Below, one piece after another: positions 51,413 through 61,185 of a DNA stretch of 64,000 nt (position 1 is its first letter; every line of letters starts with the position of its first letter). The translations under genes were made by a program, and so were the position numbers. The stretch lies in the NCBI GenBank assembly GCA_024401355.1, contig JAKSLF010000001.1:124001-188000 (forward strand), read 5' to 3'. This stretch comes from Bacteroidales bacterium (GTDB taxonomy: Bacteria; Bacteroidota; Bacteroidia; Bacteroidales; Marinilabiliaceae). The notes under the pieces are model-generated. The model made no database searches, had not been told where the DNA came from, and saw only the letters and a list, made by a program, of their open reading frames with translations.

Positions 51413-52435
51413 ATGAAAAAAGTTCTCATAATACGTCTGACAGCAATGGGCGATGTCGCTATGACATCACCTGTCGTCTCAGCTGCGTGCCGTCGCTATC
51501 CCGACATCGAATTCCATGTCCTTTCCGAACCTTTCTTCGAACCTTTCTTCGACGAGTCGCTGCCCAATCTTCACTTTATCGGAACTAACATCCGCAAAAG
51601 TGGCGAAGGCGTACGCGGACTTTGGAAACTCTACAGACGTCTCGCTGTCTACGATTTCGACCTCGTCCTCGACCTTCACGACGTGTTGCGTACTAAGGTT
51701 TTGCGCACTTTCCTTCACCGCCTGTCAAGAATACCTACTTTCGTAGTCGACAAGGGACGTGGTGAAAAAAATGCCTTGGTCAGAGCCGAAAATAAACAAA
51801 AACGCCAGTTGCGACGTACTGTCGACCGTTATGCCGATGTTTTCTCCAAAGCCGGAATACCTGTCGAAATAACCGAAACATATAGAGATAAAATATCCTC
51901 CGAGCAGGCCGATCAAATCATAACTGGCAAACCGGTCATAGGTGTCTCACCTTTTGCACAGCACAAGGGCAAGGTTTATCCTGTCGAAAAGATGAAGCAA
52001 GTCGTTTCCTTGTTGGCTGAGCGAGGAGCACAGGTGTTGGTCTTTGGCGGTGGAGCAAAAGAAAAGGCTGTGGCTGAGCAGTGGGCTTCCGAAATTGAAG
52101 GCTGCCATTCCGTGATCGGGAAAATCAAGCTCAAAGATGAAATGGCTCTCATGTCAAAGCTCGACTGTATGATTAGCATGGACTCTTCTGCCATGCACAT
52201 CTGCTCGCTTTTCGGAGTCAGAGTCGTCTCTGTCTGGGGCGCTACTCATCCATTCGCCGGATTCCTCGGATTCGGACAGCGTGAAGACGACGCTATCGGT
52301 CTCGACCTCCCATGTCGTCCATGCTCCGTCTATGGCAACAAGCCATGTCAATTTGGCGACTACCGTTGCTTCAATATAAATCCTGAATCAATAGTTGAAA
52401 AAGTTATGTCCGGAATTGCTGACAAAAAGTCGTAA
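51413..52435 (+). CDS. Glycosyltransferase family 9 (heptosyltransferase-like)
   Basis: A 340-residue GT9 enzyme. IRLTAMGDVAMTSPVVSAAC is the N-terminal acceptor-binding start. The donor-binding part shows VIGVSPFAQHKGKVYPVEK, SMDSSAMHICSLFGVRVVSV and WGATHPFAGFLGF. It would add a sugar to the lipopolysaccharide core on the cytoplasmic face of the inner membrane. It follows DUF4254 in the usual pair. Confidence 0.88.
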   Translation: MKKVLIIRLTAMGDVAMTSPVVSAACRRYPDIEFHVLSEPFFEPFFDESLPNLHFIGTNIRKSGEGVRGLWKLYRRLAVYDFDLVLDLHDVLRTKVLRTFLHRLSRIPTFVVDKGRGEKNALVRAENKQKRQLRRTVDRYADVFSKAGIPVEITETYRDKISSEQADQIITGKPVIGVSPFAQHKGKVYPVEKMKQVVSLLAERGAQVLVFGGGAKEKAVAEQWASEIEGCHSVIGKIKLKDEMALMSKLDCMISMDSSAMHICSLFGVRVVSVWGATHPFAGFLGFGQREDDAIGLDLPCRPCSVYGNKPCQFGDYRCFNINPESIVEKVMSGIADKKS

Positions 52436-52493
52436 TACGGCACTTTGGCAAGAAGTTTGTATCCTTATATATAAACCCAAAAAGTAAAAAGAT

Positions 52494-53183
52494 ATGTTAT
52501 TCATAATAGTTATAGTATTTGGTATCTTGAGCTACTTTGTCAGCCACCGACTTAAAAGCAAGTTCAACAAATACCAGCAAATCATCGTATCGATGTCTGG
52601 TGCTGAAGCAGCCGCAAAAATGCTTCGCGACAACGGAATTTACGACGTTAAGATTCAGTCGACCGAAGGCACTCTGACCGATCATTATAACCCAACCAAC
52701 AAGACTATCAATCTCAGCCGCGAAGTCTATTATGGCAACAATGTTTCTGCCGTAGCTGTAGCTGCTCACGAGACTGGTCATGCCATTCAGCATGCCACAG
52801 CCTACTCCATGCTCGAGCTCCGCACAGCAATGGTGCCTCTTCAGAATGCAAGTGCTAAGGTTATCAACATCGTCTTCTGGATAATGTTCGGCATGTCTAT
52901 TGTCCTCCCTCACATCATCCCATACAATTTGGCACTATTGATCATTATAGCTGCATATACCATCATGACACTCTTCGCTTTCGTTACTCTGCCTGTCGAA
53001 ATCAATGCCAGCCAGCGTGCCGTCAAATGGCTCGAAGGTGCCGGTATAGTGTCTGGACAGACAAGAGAAAATGCAGTCGATGCTCTCAAATGGGCCGCAT
53101 ATACTTATGTCGTGGCAGCGTTGTCATCATTGGCTACACTCCTATATTATATATGGGTATTCATGGGTCGTAGTAGAGATTAG
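52494..53183 (+). CDS. YugP-type zinc metallopeptidase, membrane
   Basis: A 229-residue protein. An N-terminal membrane helix (LFIIVIVFGILSYFVSHRL) is followed by VAVAAHETGHAIQHATAYSM, an HExxH zinc site. Two hydrophobic pairs follow (IVFWIMFGMSIVLPHIIPY, LALLIIIAAYTIMTLFAF), and ALKWAAYTYVVAALSSLATL near the C terminus. This is the neutral zinc metallopeptidase family of unknown substrate. It has its own short leader after the glycosyltransferase. Confidence 0.85.
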   Translation: MLFIIVIVFGILSYFVSHRLKSKFNKYQQIIVSMSGAEAAAKMLRDNGIYDVKIQSTEGTLTDHYNPTNKTINLSREVYYGNNVSAVAVAAHETGHAIQHATAYSMLELRTAMVPLQNASAKVINIVFWIMFGMSIVLPHIIPYNLALLIIIAAYTIMTLFAFVTLPVEINASQRAVKWLEGAGIVSGQTRENAVDALKWAAYTYVVAALSSLATLLYYIWVFMGRSRD

Positions 53184-53329
53184 AAAATGCCAAAAGCTTT
53201 TTTTTCTCTCCTTATCGCATTTTTGTTTTAAAAATATTACGCAAAACACAACTTTTTTGTATTTTTGCGGTATAATACCTTCGAATAGGTATGACAAAAT
53301 ACGAAAAAAATATAATTAGTTTAGATATT

Positions 53330-54832
53330 ATGAAATTCAGTTTCAGACAGTTAGCTGTTATCGTTAGCGTAGGCTGCTTGGCGATTGCTTTCTCTTCGTG
53401 CTCGAAGAAAGGCGGCGCTAATTCGTCTAACACAACGGGTTGGGCTTATAACGATCCTGATTGGGGCGGATTTGAATATCAGTCGGGATATGAGCAGGAG
53501 ACAGGTCCGGGTCTTGTCTTTATCGAGGGCGGTACCTTTATCCAGGGTAGAGTAGAGCAGGATGTAAACTGGGGTATGGACAATGCTCCACGTCGTGTTA
53601 CTGTCGCTTCTTTCTACATCGATGAATGCGAAATCAGCAATGCTAACTATCGTGAATGGTTGCATTGGATAAATAAGGTTTGGAGCGCATATCCAGACCA
53701 GTATAAGTTGGCGTTGCCAGATACACTCGTTTGGCGTCGTCCTTTGGCTTACAACGAGCCATACGTTGAGAATTATCTTCGTCACCCTGCTTATGCTGAC
53801 TATCCTGTCGTAGGTGTTAGCTGGAGACAGGCTACTAACTTTTGCCGTTGGCGTACTGACCGTGTCAACGAGCAGATCCTTGTCAACGAAGGTATACTTG
53901 AAATGAATGTTAATGACCAGCAGAACGAGAATAACTTCAATACTGAGGCTTACCTCTATGGACAGTATGAAGGCGCTCCGGGCAAGCATCAGATGGAAGA
54001 CCTTGACCCTAACAACGAGTACCGCCGTGTCCGCATTGACGATGGTATCCTTCTGCCAAAGTATCGCCTCCCGACCGAGGCTGAATGGGAGTACGCTGCT
54101 CTCGGTCTTATCGGTAATACTGAAAGCGAACGTCTTTCAGACCGTAAGATCTTCCCTTGGAATGGTCATGTCGTTCGTAATGCTAACGAAAGCCAGAGAG
54201 GTCGTATGATGGCCAACTTCGTTAGAGGTAACGGTGACTACATGGGTACTGCAGGCGACCTCAACGATAAAGGTGATATCACAGTTCCTGTTAGATCTTA
54301 CTGGCCTAACGATTACGGCTTGTATTGTATGGCAGGTAACGTTAACGAATGGGTCGACGACGTATATCGTCCATTGACTTTCGAAGATGAAGAGGAATTC
54401 AACCCATATCGTGGTAACAAGATGCAGAAGTATGTTCTCAACGATAATGGCGCTCCTGTTGAAAAAGACTCTCTTGGTATGATCAAGAGAACTCTCGAGA
54501 CCGACCAGGATATCGCCGACCGTAAGAACTATCGTACTGCCGACAACATCAACTACCTCGATGGTGATAACCGTTCGAATGCTGTTGACGGTGGAGCTTG
54601 GACAAGCTCTGATACTAATACTGAGAGCATGTACGCAGGTACTCCTAACTCTAATGGTCTTCGCAACCTTGTTTCCGACCTTACTCGTGTATACAAGGGT
54701 GGTGGTTGGAGAGACCGTGCTTATTGGTTGAGCCCAGGTACACGTCGATTCCTCGACGAGCGTGAGAGCCGTGATGATATCGGTTTCCGTTGCGCTATGA
54801 TCCGCGTAGGTTCACCAGTACAGGGACGATAA
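53330..54832 (+). CDS. gldJ: Gliding-motility/T9SS lipoprotein GldJ-like, SUMF1 domain
   Basis: A 500-residue lipoprotein from ATG 53330 (start set by the promoter TATTTTTG at 53260-53267 and the signal peptide). The lipobox is IAFSSC with the lipid Cys at the C. The formylglycine-generating-enzyme-like fold shows LVFIEGGTFIQGRV, RLPTEAEWEYAALGL, GNVNEWVDDVYRPL and KGGGWRDRAYWLSPGTRRFL. GldJ/GldK proteins are structural ring components of type IX secretion rather than enzymes. murF follows, an order I recall for gldJ. Confidence 0.78.
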   Translation: MKFSFRQLAVIVSVGCLAIAFSSCSKKGGANSSNTTGWAYNDPDWGGFEYQSGYEQETGPGLVFIEGGTFIQGRVEQDVNWGMDNAPRRVTVASFYIDECEISNANYREWLHWINKVWSAYPDQYKLALPDTLVWRRPLAYNEPYVENYLRHPAYADYPVVGVSWRQATNFCRWRTDRVNEQILVNEGILEMNVNDQQNENNFNTEAYLYGQYEGAPGKHQMEDLDPNNEYRRVRIDDGILLPKYRLPTEAEWEYAALGLIGNTESERLSDRKIFPWNGHVVRNANESQRGRMMANFVRGNGDYMGTAGDLNDKGDITVPVRSYWPNDYGLYCMAGNVNEWVDDVYRPLTFEDEEEFNPYRGNKMQKYVLNDNGAPVEKDSLGMIKRTLETDQDIADRKNYRTADNINYLDGDNRSNAVDGGAWTSSDTNTESMYAGTPNSNGLRNLVSDLTRVYKGGGWRDRAYWLSPGTRRFLDERESRDDIGFRCAMIRVGSPVQGR

Positions 54833-54856
54833 AACTGAACTACATTATATTTGTAT

Positions 54857-54892
54857 GATGGGGGTGGAGCATATCTGCCCCCATCACTTTTT
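54857..54892 (+). terminator. Terminator after gldJ-like gene
   Basis: GATGGGGG (54857-54864) pairs with CCCCCATC (54878-54885), then ACTTTTT. Confidence 0.85.
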
Positions 54893-54912
54893 GATGATTA
54901 TACTTATATGGT

Positions 54913-56208
54913 ATGCAGATAGAAAAACTATACGAAATATTCTGCCAGTCGACAGGTGTTTCTACAGATACACGCACCATTGCCCAGGGTAGTCTGTTTG
55001 TTGCTCTAAAGGGTGAAAATTTCGATGCCAACACTATGGTTGCACAGGCATTGGAGAAAGGTGCAATGCACATCGTTACTACAGACAAGTCTTACTCTGG
55101 CGACAGCCGAGCTACTGTTGTCGATGACACACTCTTCGCTTTGCAGCAGTTGGCTGCCTACCACCGTGAGCAGCTCGCTTTGCCTATCGTTGGAATAACT
55201 GGTACAAATGGAAAGACGACAACCAAGGAACTTGTCTCTGCCGTGCTGCGAAAGAAATATCAGACATATTCGACAAAAGGCAATCTTAACAACCATATAG
55301 GTGTACCATTGTCGCTTCTGTCCATAACATCTGAACATGATATCGCTGTTATCGAAATGGGTGCTAGCCATCCTGGTGAAATCAAGGATCTCGCTTCCAT
55401 CGTAAAGCCTACTGTCGGACTGATTACCAATGTCGGTATAGCTCATATTCAAGGATTCGGCTCCTTCGATGGAGTGAAAAAAACTAAGGGCGAACTATAC
55501 TCTCAGCTGAAGTCTACCAATGGCACTATCTTCATCAATGCTACTAATGACAATCTTGTCGGAATGCTTGGTGACTATGAACATACCATCTCGTATGGTA
55601 CTGACATGGAACAATGCCTCGTCGACGGTCATGTAGTCGAGATGTCAGAGACTCTCAATTTCGAATGGCGATACAACGATGGCCAGTATCGTACTGTGAA
55701 GACTAACCTCACTGGCGCCTATAATCTCGAAAACGCACTTGCAGCTGTCGCTGTCGGATGTTATTTCGGTGTTTCCGAAGCAGATATCTGTGAAGCAATA
55801 ACTGAATATACACCAACAAATAGCAGAAGCCAGATTGTACAGACTGGTAGAAACCGACTTGTACTTGACGCCTACAATGCCAATCCGTCAAGTATGAACG
55901 TGTCAATTGACAACTTCGCTTCGTTGCCAGGTGAAGGGAAGACTCTTGTACTTGGCGCTATGCGAGAACTGGGAGAAGAACAGGACAAGCAGCATAAGGC
56001 TATAATGGATAAGATTCAGAGACTTGGTTTTAAGCATGTCTATCTTGTAGGCGATGAGTTCAAGAAGTTCTCTTCTGATTATCCTGACTATAAAATTGTA
56101 AGCCAAGCATCGGAACTATTAGACGAGATGTCTACTCTCAGCGGTCGCTATCTCCTCATCAAGGGGTCGCGAAGCAACAAGCTGGAGATTCTCGTCGAGA
56201 AGTTGTAA
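54913..56208 (+). CDS. murF: UDP-N-acetylmuramoyl-tripeptide:D-Ala-D-Ala ligase
   Basis: MurF, 431 residues. TGVSTDTRTIAQGSLFVALK, the ATP loop IVGITGTNGKTTTKELVSAV, VIEMGASHPGEIKDLASI, and DAYNANPSSMNVSIDNF are diagnostic. It adds D-Ala-D-Ala to UDP-MurNAc-tripeptide, completing the cytoplasmic peptidoglycan precursor. It starts 20 bp after the upstream terminator, so its promoter must overlap that region or rely on readthrough. Confidence 0.93.
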   Translation: MQIEKLYEIFCQSTGVSTDTRTIAQGSLFVALKGENFDANTMVAQALEKGAMHIVTTDKSYSGDSRATVVDDTLFALQQLAAYHREQLALPIVGITGTNGKTTTKELVSAVLRKKYQTYSTKGNLNNHIGVPLSLLSITSEHDIAVIEMGASHPGEIKDLASIVKPTVGLITNVGIAHIQGFGSFDGVKKTKGELYSQLKSTNGTIFINATNDNLVGMLGDYEHTISYGTDMEQCLVDGHVVEMSETLNFEWRYNDGQYRTVKTNLTGAYNLENALAAVAVGCYFGVSEADICEAITEYTPTNSRSQIVQTGRNRLVLDAYNANPSSMNVSIDNFASLPGEGKTLVLGAMRELGEEQDKQHKAIMDKIQRLGFKHVYLVGDEFKKFSSDYPDYKIVSQASELLDEMSTLSGRYLLIKGSRSNKLEILVEKL

Positions 56209-56253
56209 TAGCATAAAAATTGTGGCTAGTAACTAAAAGTGAATAGTTTTTGT

Positions 56254-56261
56254 TATCTTTG
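56254..56261 (+). promoter_or_regulatory. -7 promoter element for pheS
   Basis: TATCTTTG, 55 bp before the pheS ATG at 56317. Confidence 0.65.
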
Positions 56262-56316
56262 CCATTCGAAAGCGGAAGAACCATTCTGCTAATATATAGG
56301 AAAAAACTAAACAGCA

Positions 56317-57336
56317 ATGTTAGACAAGATACAATCACTCATTGATGAAGTAAAAGCTCTGCAGGCTAAGACAGCTGAGGATGCTGAGTCACTTCGTATC
56401 AAGTATTTGAGTAAGAAAGGTGCAATCTCTGCACTTTTTGACGACTTCAAGCAGGTAGCACCTGAGATGAAAAAAGAGGTTGGTATGCGTCTCAACGAAC
56501 TCAAGACAGTTGCCACCGAAAAAATCAATTCTCTCAAAGAGTCATTTGCCGAACAGCAGAATGGCGCTACTGGTGCCGATTTGAGTTTGCCTGGCACATC
56601 ATACGTATGTGGAGGCCGTCATCCGCTTTCTGTTGTCAAGAATGACATTATAGAGATTTTTGGACGTCTCGGTTTTACTGTAGCCGAAGGTCCAGAGGTT
56701 GAGGACGACTACCATGTGTTTACTGCACTCAACTTCCCACTTGAGCACCCTGCTCGTGATATGCAGGATACATTCTTTATTAATACCAACCCTGATATTC
56801 TTCTTCGTACACACACATCTAGTGTTCAGGTTCGAGTAATGGAGAAGCAGAAGCCACCAATTCGTGCGGTGTTCCCAGGTCGTGTGTTCCGTAATGAGGC
56901 AATTTCGGCTCGTGCACATTGCATATTCCATCAGGTTGAAGGTCTCTATGTAGCCAAGAACGTCTCTTTCGCTGACTTGAAGCAGACTCTTCTCTATTTT
57001 GCTAAAGAGATGTTTGGTCCAGACACTCAGATTCGACTTCGCCCATCATACTTCCCATTTACAGAGCCATCGGCCGAGATGGATGTAAGTTGTTCTTTGT
57101 GCGGCGGAAAGGGATGTAGCGTATGTAAGGGTACTGGTTGGCTTGAGATACTTGGATGTGGTATGGTAGATCCTGCAGTTCTTGAAGCCAATGGCATCGA
57201 TAGCAAAGAGTATAGCGGATTTGCATTTGGTATGGGTGTAGAGCGTATTGCTATGCTTCGTTATCAGGTTAAGGATATTCGTCTGTTCTTCGAGAACGAT
57301 GTTAGGTTCCTCCAGCAGTTTAAGTCTGCATATTAG
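56317..57336 (+). CDS. pheS: Phenylalanyl-tRNA synthetase alpha subunit
   Basis: A 339-residue class II synthetase subunit. An N-terminal coiled coil is followed by GGRHPLSVVKNDIIEIFGRL, FRNEAISARAHCIFHQVEGL (motif 2), the Cys-rich insertion CSLCGGKGCSVCKGTGWLEI and GFAFGMGVERIAMLRYQVKD (motif 3). It charges tRNA-Phe with the beta subunit, whose gene is not adjacent. It is followed by its own terminator. Confidence 0.95.
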   Translation: MLDKIQSLIDEVKALQAKTAEDAESLRIKYLSKKGAISALFDDFKQVAPEMKKEVGMRLNELKTVATEKINSLKESFAEQQNGATGADLSLPGTSYVCGGRHPLSVVKNDIIEIFGRLGFTVAEGPEVEDDYHVFTALNFPLEHPARDMQDTFFINTNPDILLRTHTSSVQVRVMEKQKPPIRAVFPGRVFRNEAISARAHCIFHQVEGLYVAKNVSFADLKQTLLYFAKEMFGPDTQIRLRPSYFPFTEPSAEMDVSCSLCGGKGCSVCKGTGWLEILGCGMVDPAVLEANGIDSKEYSGFAFGMGVERIAMLRYQVKDIRLFFENDVRFLQQFKSAY

Positions 57337-57365
57337 TAAAAAAATATTAAAATTTCTATTTCATG

Positions 57366-57401
57366 GCTCCGTTGGATGGCAAATCTGACGGAGCTTTTTT
57401 T
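57366..57401 (+). terminator. Terminator after pheS
   Basis: GCTCCGT (57366-57372) pairs with ACGGAGC (57388-57394), then a T run. Confidence 0.85.
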
Positions 57402-57465
57402 GCCGTTCGTCACCACCTAAATCGCCGTTCGTCACCACTTAGGCGTTTTTTTTTGCCGTTCGTCA
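57402..57465. repeat. GCCGTTCGTCA repeats
   Basis: GCCGTTCGTCACCAC occurs at 57402-57416 and 57424-57438, and GCCGTTCGTCA at 57455-57465. A weaker fourth copy (GGCACTTTCGTCA) starts near 57474. The array lies between the pheS terminator and the next promoter. Confidence 0.8.
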
Positions 57466-57526
57466 ATGAAAACGGCACTTTCGTCAAAAGTTACGAGATT
57501 TTTTTTTTCATGTGATTTTTTGTGTC

Positions 57527-57534
57527 TACCTTTG
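57527..57534 (+). promoter_or_regulatory. -7 promoter element
   Basis: TACCTTTG, 78 bp before the ATG at 57612. Confidence 0.65.
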
Positions 57535-57611
57535 TTATCGTCGAAAGGGAAATAAATATTGAACTGGAGATTAAATAAAGAAAATACTAAAAAACAAAGA
57601 AGAATATAACC

Positions 57612-57887
57612 ATGAGAAACTTGATTTTATCTTTTGCGCTTGCAATGACACTTGTATGTGGAACAGTCGTATTGAACTACTTCTTTCCTGCAAACGCAGT
57701 TGCTGTAAGAGAGATTGGAGATGACTTGAGCACAGACAATGGTCTTCTTTGTGATATGGTATTTGATAGTAAGGGATGTCTCCTTAGCGAAACAACTTAC
57801 AGATGGGACAATGGCAAGGATACTAAAGGTGACATTGTAAGCCTTACTGTAGTATATACACATGACGTTTATGCTTATAACAAGTGA
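57612..57887 (+). CDS. Small secreted protein, DUF3836-like
   Basis: A 91-residue exported protein. The signal peptide is MRNLILSFALAMTLVCGTVV. The mature part, DMVFDSKGCLLSETTYRWDN and VSLTVVYTHDVYAYNK, resembles the DUF3836 family of short Bacteroidetes secreted proteins (strand-rich, Cys near the centre). Function unknown. Monocistronic, with its own promoter and a downstream bidirectional terminator. Confidence 0.65.
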   Translation: MRNLILSFALAMTLVCGTVVLNYFFPANAVAVREIGDDLSTDNGLLCDMVFDSKGCLLSETTYRWDNGKDTKGDIVSLTVVYTHDVYAYNK

Positions 57888-57973
57888 TTGTTATAAGTTC
57901 CTATAATAGTTTGAGTTTTAGAGTATATGGAGTCTAAGTTTTAGAAGGTCTTAATCAGTCTATTTGAATCCAC

Positions 57974-58010
57974 AAAAACGGCCAGAAGCGTTTCTTCTGG
58001 TCGTTTTTTT
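57974..58010. terminator. Bidirectional terminator
   Basis: ACGGCCAGAAG pairs with CTTCTGGTCGT, with A-rich sequence to the left and a T run to the right. It serves both the small gene on the left (+) and the lipoprotein gene on the right (-). Confidence 0.85.
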
Positions 58011-58017
58011 ATTGATG

Positions 58018-59424
58018 TCATTTTTTGATGATATGCATTGCGTTGAATGTGAATCCGGTGCCAAATACTACGCAACCTTCTTCCTTGATGATGTTAAGCA
58101 TGTAGTCATCAAGCACATAATCGAAATAGGTGTCATTGATGTCAAGAGTAAATGGTTCAAGGTTGTCGAATTTTTCCCAGTTGCCAGGTCGCAATGATAT
58201 CATGCTTCCGTTTTTGATGTTGGACACGTGAAGTCTCATTACGTCTCCCACTTCGACGTCATTGAATGTTGCAGCACATATTCGCTGTACGTTTTTCCAT
58301 TCTGGATCCATGTCGACGTGTCCTATCCAACGTGCACCATCCATAAGAGGTGTTGCTTCGCCTTTCTGGATGTATACACTCTTAAGCATGAAGCCAATGC
58401 CTGTGATGAGCATACCTTCTTTCTGGATTCGTTCGAGCATTTGCTGTGTGACATAGAAACTTATCGAATTCATGTCGTTTTCTATGAGAGTGCGTCCTGT
58501 GCCAGGAAGATCGTTCCACTGGTTGTCTATGAATGCCATTTGAGGCCATTCGCTTTCGCCTGTATATGTGAAGCATATTTTAATCTGGTCTCCAAGCTTG
58601 GCGTCCTTGTATGTCTCTGGTGGTGTCATCTGGTAATCTCCATTGTCCCAGTTGAGGATTGCTCGACCTTGCCATTCAGGATGTTTGAACACCAACTGGC
58701 GTGAGGTGAATCGACGACCATTTATCTTGAGTCCTTCGCGGCGCAGACTTTCAAGGATTTTGTGGTCAAGTACAATACTTATTATTGAGTCGTTGGTTAT
58801 GTTCTGCTTGCATATAATGTTAGATTGTCTGCCTGCTGTTGTCATAACGATGGCTGCTGAGTCGCCTATGTTGTCAACAGCAAGACACATGACGTCGCCA
58901 TCTTGTGCTTTGATGAAAGTCTTTGCTGTAAATTCATGTTGTGTCTGGTTGTCGTCAGTCATGCTGACTTTCCCATACCATATTATATTATCATAGTCAA
59001 TAGGTGTGTTGTTGTGTCGTATGCCTAGAGTTGTAAGTTCAAATGACTTGCCGTAGATGGTAAGTCCTGAGTGTCTAATGCTGTCGGCCATTGATGGAGA
59101 AACGAAGAAGGAAAAATTGTCCAGGTTTCTGTCGGTTGTATATAAACGTGATGTGCCGACAAATTCATTTCTTTTGCCGTCGAGAATCCCAAATGTGGGA
59201 CATTCTTCATTTATATATTTGAATTCGACAACAATTTCATCTCCGGTACGAAGTGAGTCGAATAATTCGCATGGTATTGTTATTGAATCATTGAAATTAG
59301 AACACAAATGATGACCATTCCAAATGTTGACATCGGTCTTGGGCGACTGATTGCATGATGTCAAAAAGCTGAATGTCGCAATAATGATACAGAGTTTCAA
59401 AGTTATATGTGTTCGGTGTGTCAT
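58018..59424 (-). CDS. Lipoprotein with four tandem ~110-residue repeats
   Basis: A 468-residue protein. The lipoprotein signal peptide ends FLTSC. The mature protein contains four repeats of about 100-115 residues, each opening with a W-G element (NIWNGHHLC, IIWYGKVSM, ILNWDNGDYQ, RWIGHVDMD) and continuing with a GDxI/M strand (TGDEIVVEFKY, DGDVMCLAVDN, LGDQIKICFTY, VGDVMRLHVSN). Each repeat closes with an ExxxxGLxIxGxxF strand (SGLTIYGKSFELTTLGI, EGLKINGRRFTSRQLVF). The pattern suggests four beta-sandwich domains. I recognise no family for the array. The gene is monocistronic and convergent with the upstream small gene. Confidence 0.7.
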   Translation of the reverse strand: MTHRTHITLKLCIIIATFSFLTSCNQSPKTDVNIWNGHHLCSNFNDSITIPCELFDSLRTGDEIVVEFKYINEECPTFGILDGKRNEFVGTSRLYTTDRNLDNFSFFVSPSMADSIRHSGLTIYGKSFELTTLGIRHNNTPIDYDNIIWYGKVSMTDDNQTQHEFTAKTFIKAQDGDVMCLAVDNIGDSAAIVMTTAGRQSNIICKQNITNDSIISIVLDHKILESLRREGLKINGRRFTSRQLVFKHPEWQGRAILNWDNGDYQMTPPETYKDAKLGDQIKICFTYTGESEWPQMAFIDNQWNDLPGTGRTLIENDMNSISFYVTQQMLERIQKEGMLITGIGFMLKSVYIQKGEATPLMDGARWIGHVDMDPEWKNVQRICAATFNDVEVGDVMRLHVSNIKNGSMISLRPGNWEKFDNLEPFTLDINDTYFDYVLDDYMLNIIKEEGCVVFGTGFTFNAMHIIKK

Positions 59425-59544
59425 AATGTTCTAGACTAAAAGGTTTGCTAATGTAAAAGTAGTAAAAAAATGTCAAAAGATGAAGGATGGACTATTTTTT
59501 TTGAGAAGTAATTATGTGGGCAGACTTGTTTTTAGGTCTCTTAT

Positions 59545-59591
59545 AAAAAATGAATGCATTGTCCGACAAATGTGAGCGAACAATGCATTCA
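59545..59591 (-). terminator. pgi terminator
   Basis: TGAATGCATTGT (59551-59562) pairs with ACAATGCATTCA (59580-59591), a perfect 12-bp stem. On the minus strand it is followed by TTTTTT. Confidence 0.88.
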
Positions 59592-59629
59592 TGTATGTTA
59601 GACTGCCTAAGTAGCGCTATGTCAATTGG

Positions 59630-60973
59630 TTAGAGGCGAGCCTTGATTGCCTTGGTTGCCTCTTCGTAACCTGGCTTTTCGAGAAGGGCGAACATGTTCT
59701 TCTTGTAAGCCTCAACACCTGGCTGGTTGAATGGGTTGACGTCGAGTACGTATCCGCTGATGCCACATGCCTTTTCGAAGAAGTAGATGAGCTGTCCGAG
59801 GTAGTATTCGTTGAGTTCTGGTACTTCTACGCGGAAGTTTGGAACACCACCATCTGTATGTGCAATCAGAGTACCAAGTTCGGCCATCTTGTTGACTTCG
59901 TCGATGCGCTTGCCTGCAAGGAAGTTGAGAGAGTCGAGGTTGGCTTCGTCAGAAGGGATGACACACTTCTTGTTAGGAGTCTTGACAGATACTACTGTTT
60001 CGAAGATGTTGCGAACGCCTTCCTGTATCCACTGGCCCATTGAGTGAAGGTCGGTTGTGAAATCGACGCCAGCAGGGAAGATTCCTTTGCCGTCTTTGCC
60101 TTCGCTTTCGCCGAAGAGCTGCTTCCACCATTCTGTGAAATAATGGAGCTTAGGCTGGTAGTTGACGAGGATTTCGATTTCCTTGCCTTTGCGGTTGAGT
60201 ATGTTGCGTGTAGCAGCATATATGGCAGATGGGTTCTGCTCGAAAGGTACTTTGATGTCTGTTGCTGCCTCCATGTCCTTGGCACCGGCAACGAGCTTGC
60301 GTACATCGAGTCCTGCGATAGCGATAGGCACGAGACCTACAGGAGTGAGGACTGAGAAACGACCGCCTACGTTGTCAGGAATGATGAAGGTCTTGTAGCC
60401 TTCCTGGTTGGCGAGAGTACGAAGCGCACCCTTTGCCTTGTCGGTTACGGCGATGATCTTTTTCTGTGCTGCTGCTTTGCCGTCCTTCTTTTCAATGAGT
60501 TCCTTGAGAAGACGGAATGCGATGGCTGGCTCTGTGGTTGTTCCCGACTTAGAGATTACGACAACGCCAAAAGATTTATCCTTGAGGAACTCGAGGAGTT
60601 CTGCTGTATAGTCTTCGCCAATGTTCTGTCCTGCAAAAATCATTACAGGGTTCTTGCGGTCGCGTATGAGGTAGTCAAAGCTATTTGAAAGTCCGTCGAT
60701 AACAGCGCGTGCACCAAGGTAGCTACCGCCGATGCCTACTACGACAACATAGTCGGCGTTGTCGCGCATCTGCTTGGCTGCTGCTTCAATATCGGCAAAT
60801 TCTGCTTCGGTAATTGAGCTAGGAAGGTGTAGCCATCCGATAAAGTCGTTGCCAAGGCCTGTGCCTTCGTGAAGCTTCTTCATTCCGGCTTCAACTTCAG
60901 CCTTGATATTCTTCAGATCGGCATCTGTTGCAAAAGCCTGGACGCGAACTGTGTCAAGTTTCAAGTTTTCCAT
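59630..60973 (-). CDS. pgi: Glucose-6-phosphate isomerase
   Basis: A 447-residue [23 protein letters not shown] and [20 protein letters not shown] are the sugar-phosphate-binding loops. The short length and GENRDGKG-type [19 protein letters not shown] with the catalytic Glu match the bacterial short PGI form. It interconverts glucose-6-P and fructose-6-P. The promoter TATCTTTG lies on the minus strand at 61021-61014. Confidence 0.95.
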   Translation of the reverse strand: MENLKLDTVRVQAFATDADLKNIKAEVEAGMKKLHEGTGLGNDFIGWLHLPSSITEAEFADIEAAAKQMRDNADYVVVVGIGGSYLGARAVIDGLSNSFDYLIRDRKNPVMIFAGQNIGEDYTAELLEFLKDKSFGVVVISKSGTTTEPAIAFRLLKELIEKKDGKAAAQKKIIAVTDKAKGALRTLANQEGYKTFIIPDNVGGRFSVLTPVGLVPIAIAGLDVRKLVAGAKDMEAATDIKVPFEQNPSAIYAATRNILNRKGKEIEILVNYQPKLHYFTEWWKQLFGESEGKDGKGIFPAGVDFTTDLHSMGQWIQEGVRNIFETVVSVKTPNKKCVIPSDEANLDSLNFLAGKRIDEVNKMAELGTLIAHTDGGVPNFRVEVPELNEYYLGQLIYFFEKACGISGYVLDVNPFNQPGVEAYKKNMFALLEKPGYEEATKAIKARL

Positions 60974-61013
60974 TTGATTGTGTATTATGATTGTTTGTCT
61001 GTAAATACGGGTG

Positions 61014-61021
61014 CAAAGATA
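61014..61021 (-). promoter_or_regulatory. -7 promoter element for pgi
   Basis: TATCTTTG read on the minus strand, 41 bp before the ATG at 60973. Confidence 0.65.
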
Positions 61022-61185
61022 ATTACAAATTCTTTATTTTAGGCATGTTCTAAATAAGAAAAGCTATGTCGGACAATAAAAAATCGCATTAGTATGTTTT
61101 CGATGTTGCGGATGTTGATTAGAAAAAAATGAAGTGTAAGTATTAATGCGTTATTTGCTTTCACTTTCTCTGTGGCGAATATAGC

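Noticed and set aside
57402..57465. CRISPR-like array
   Set aside because: Repeats are 11-15 bp with irregular 7-16 bp gaps, too short for CRISPR, and no cas genes are present.
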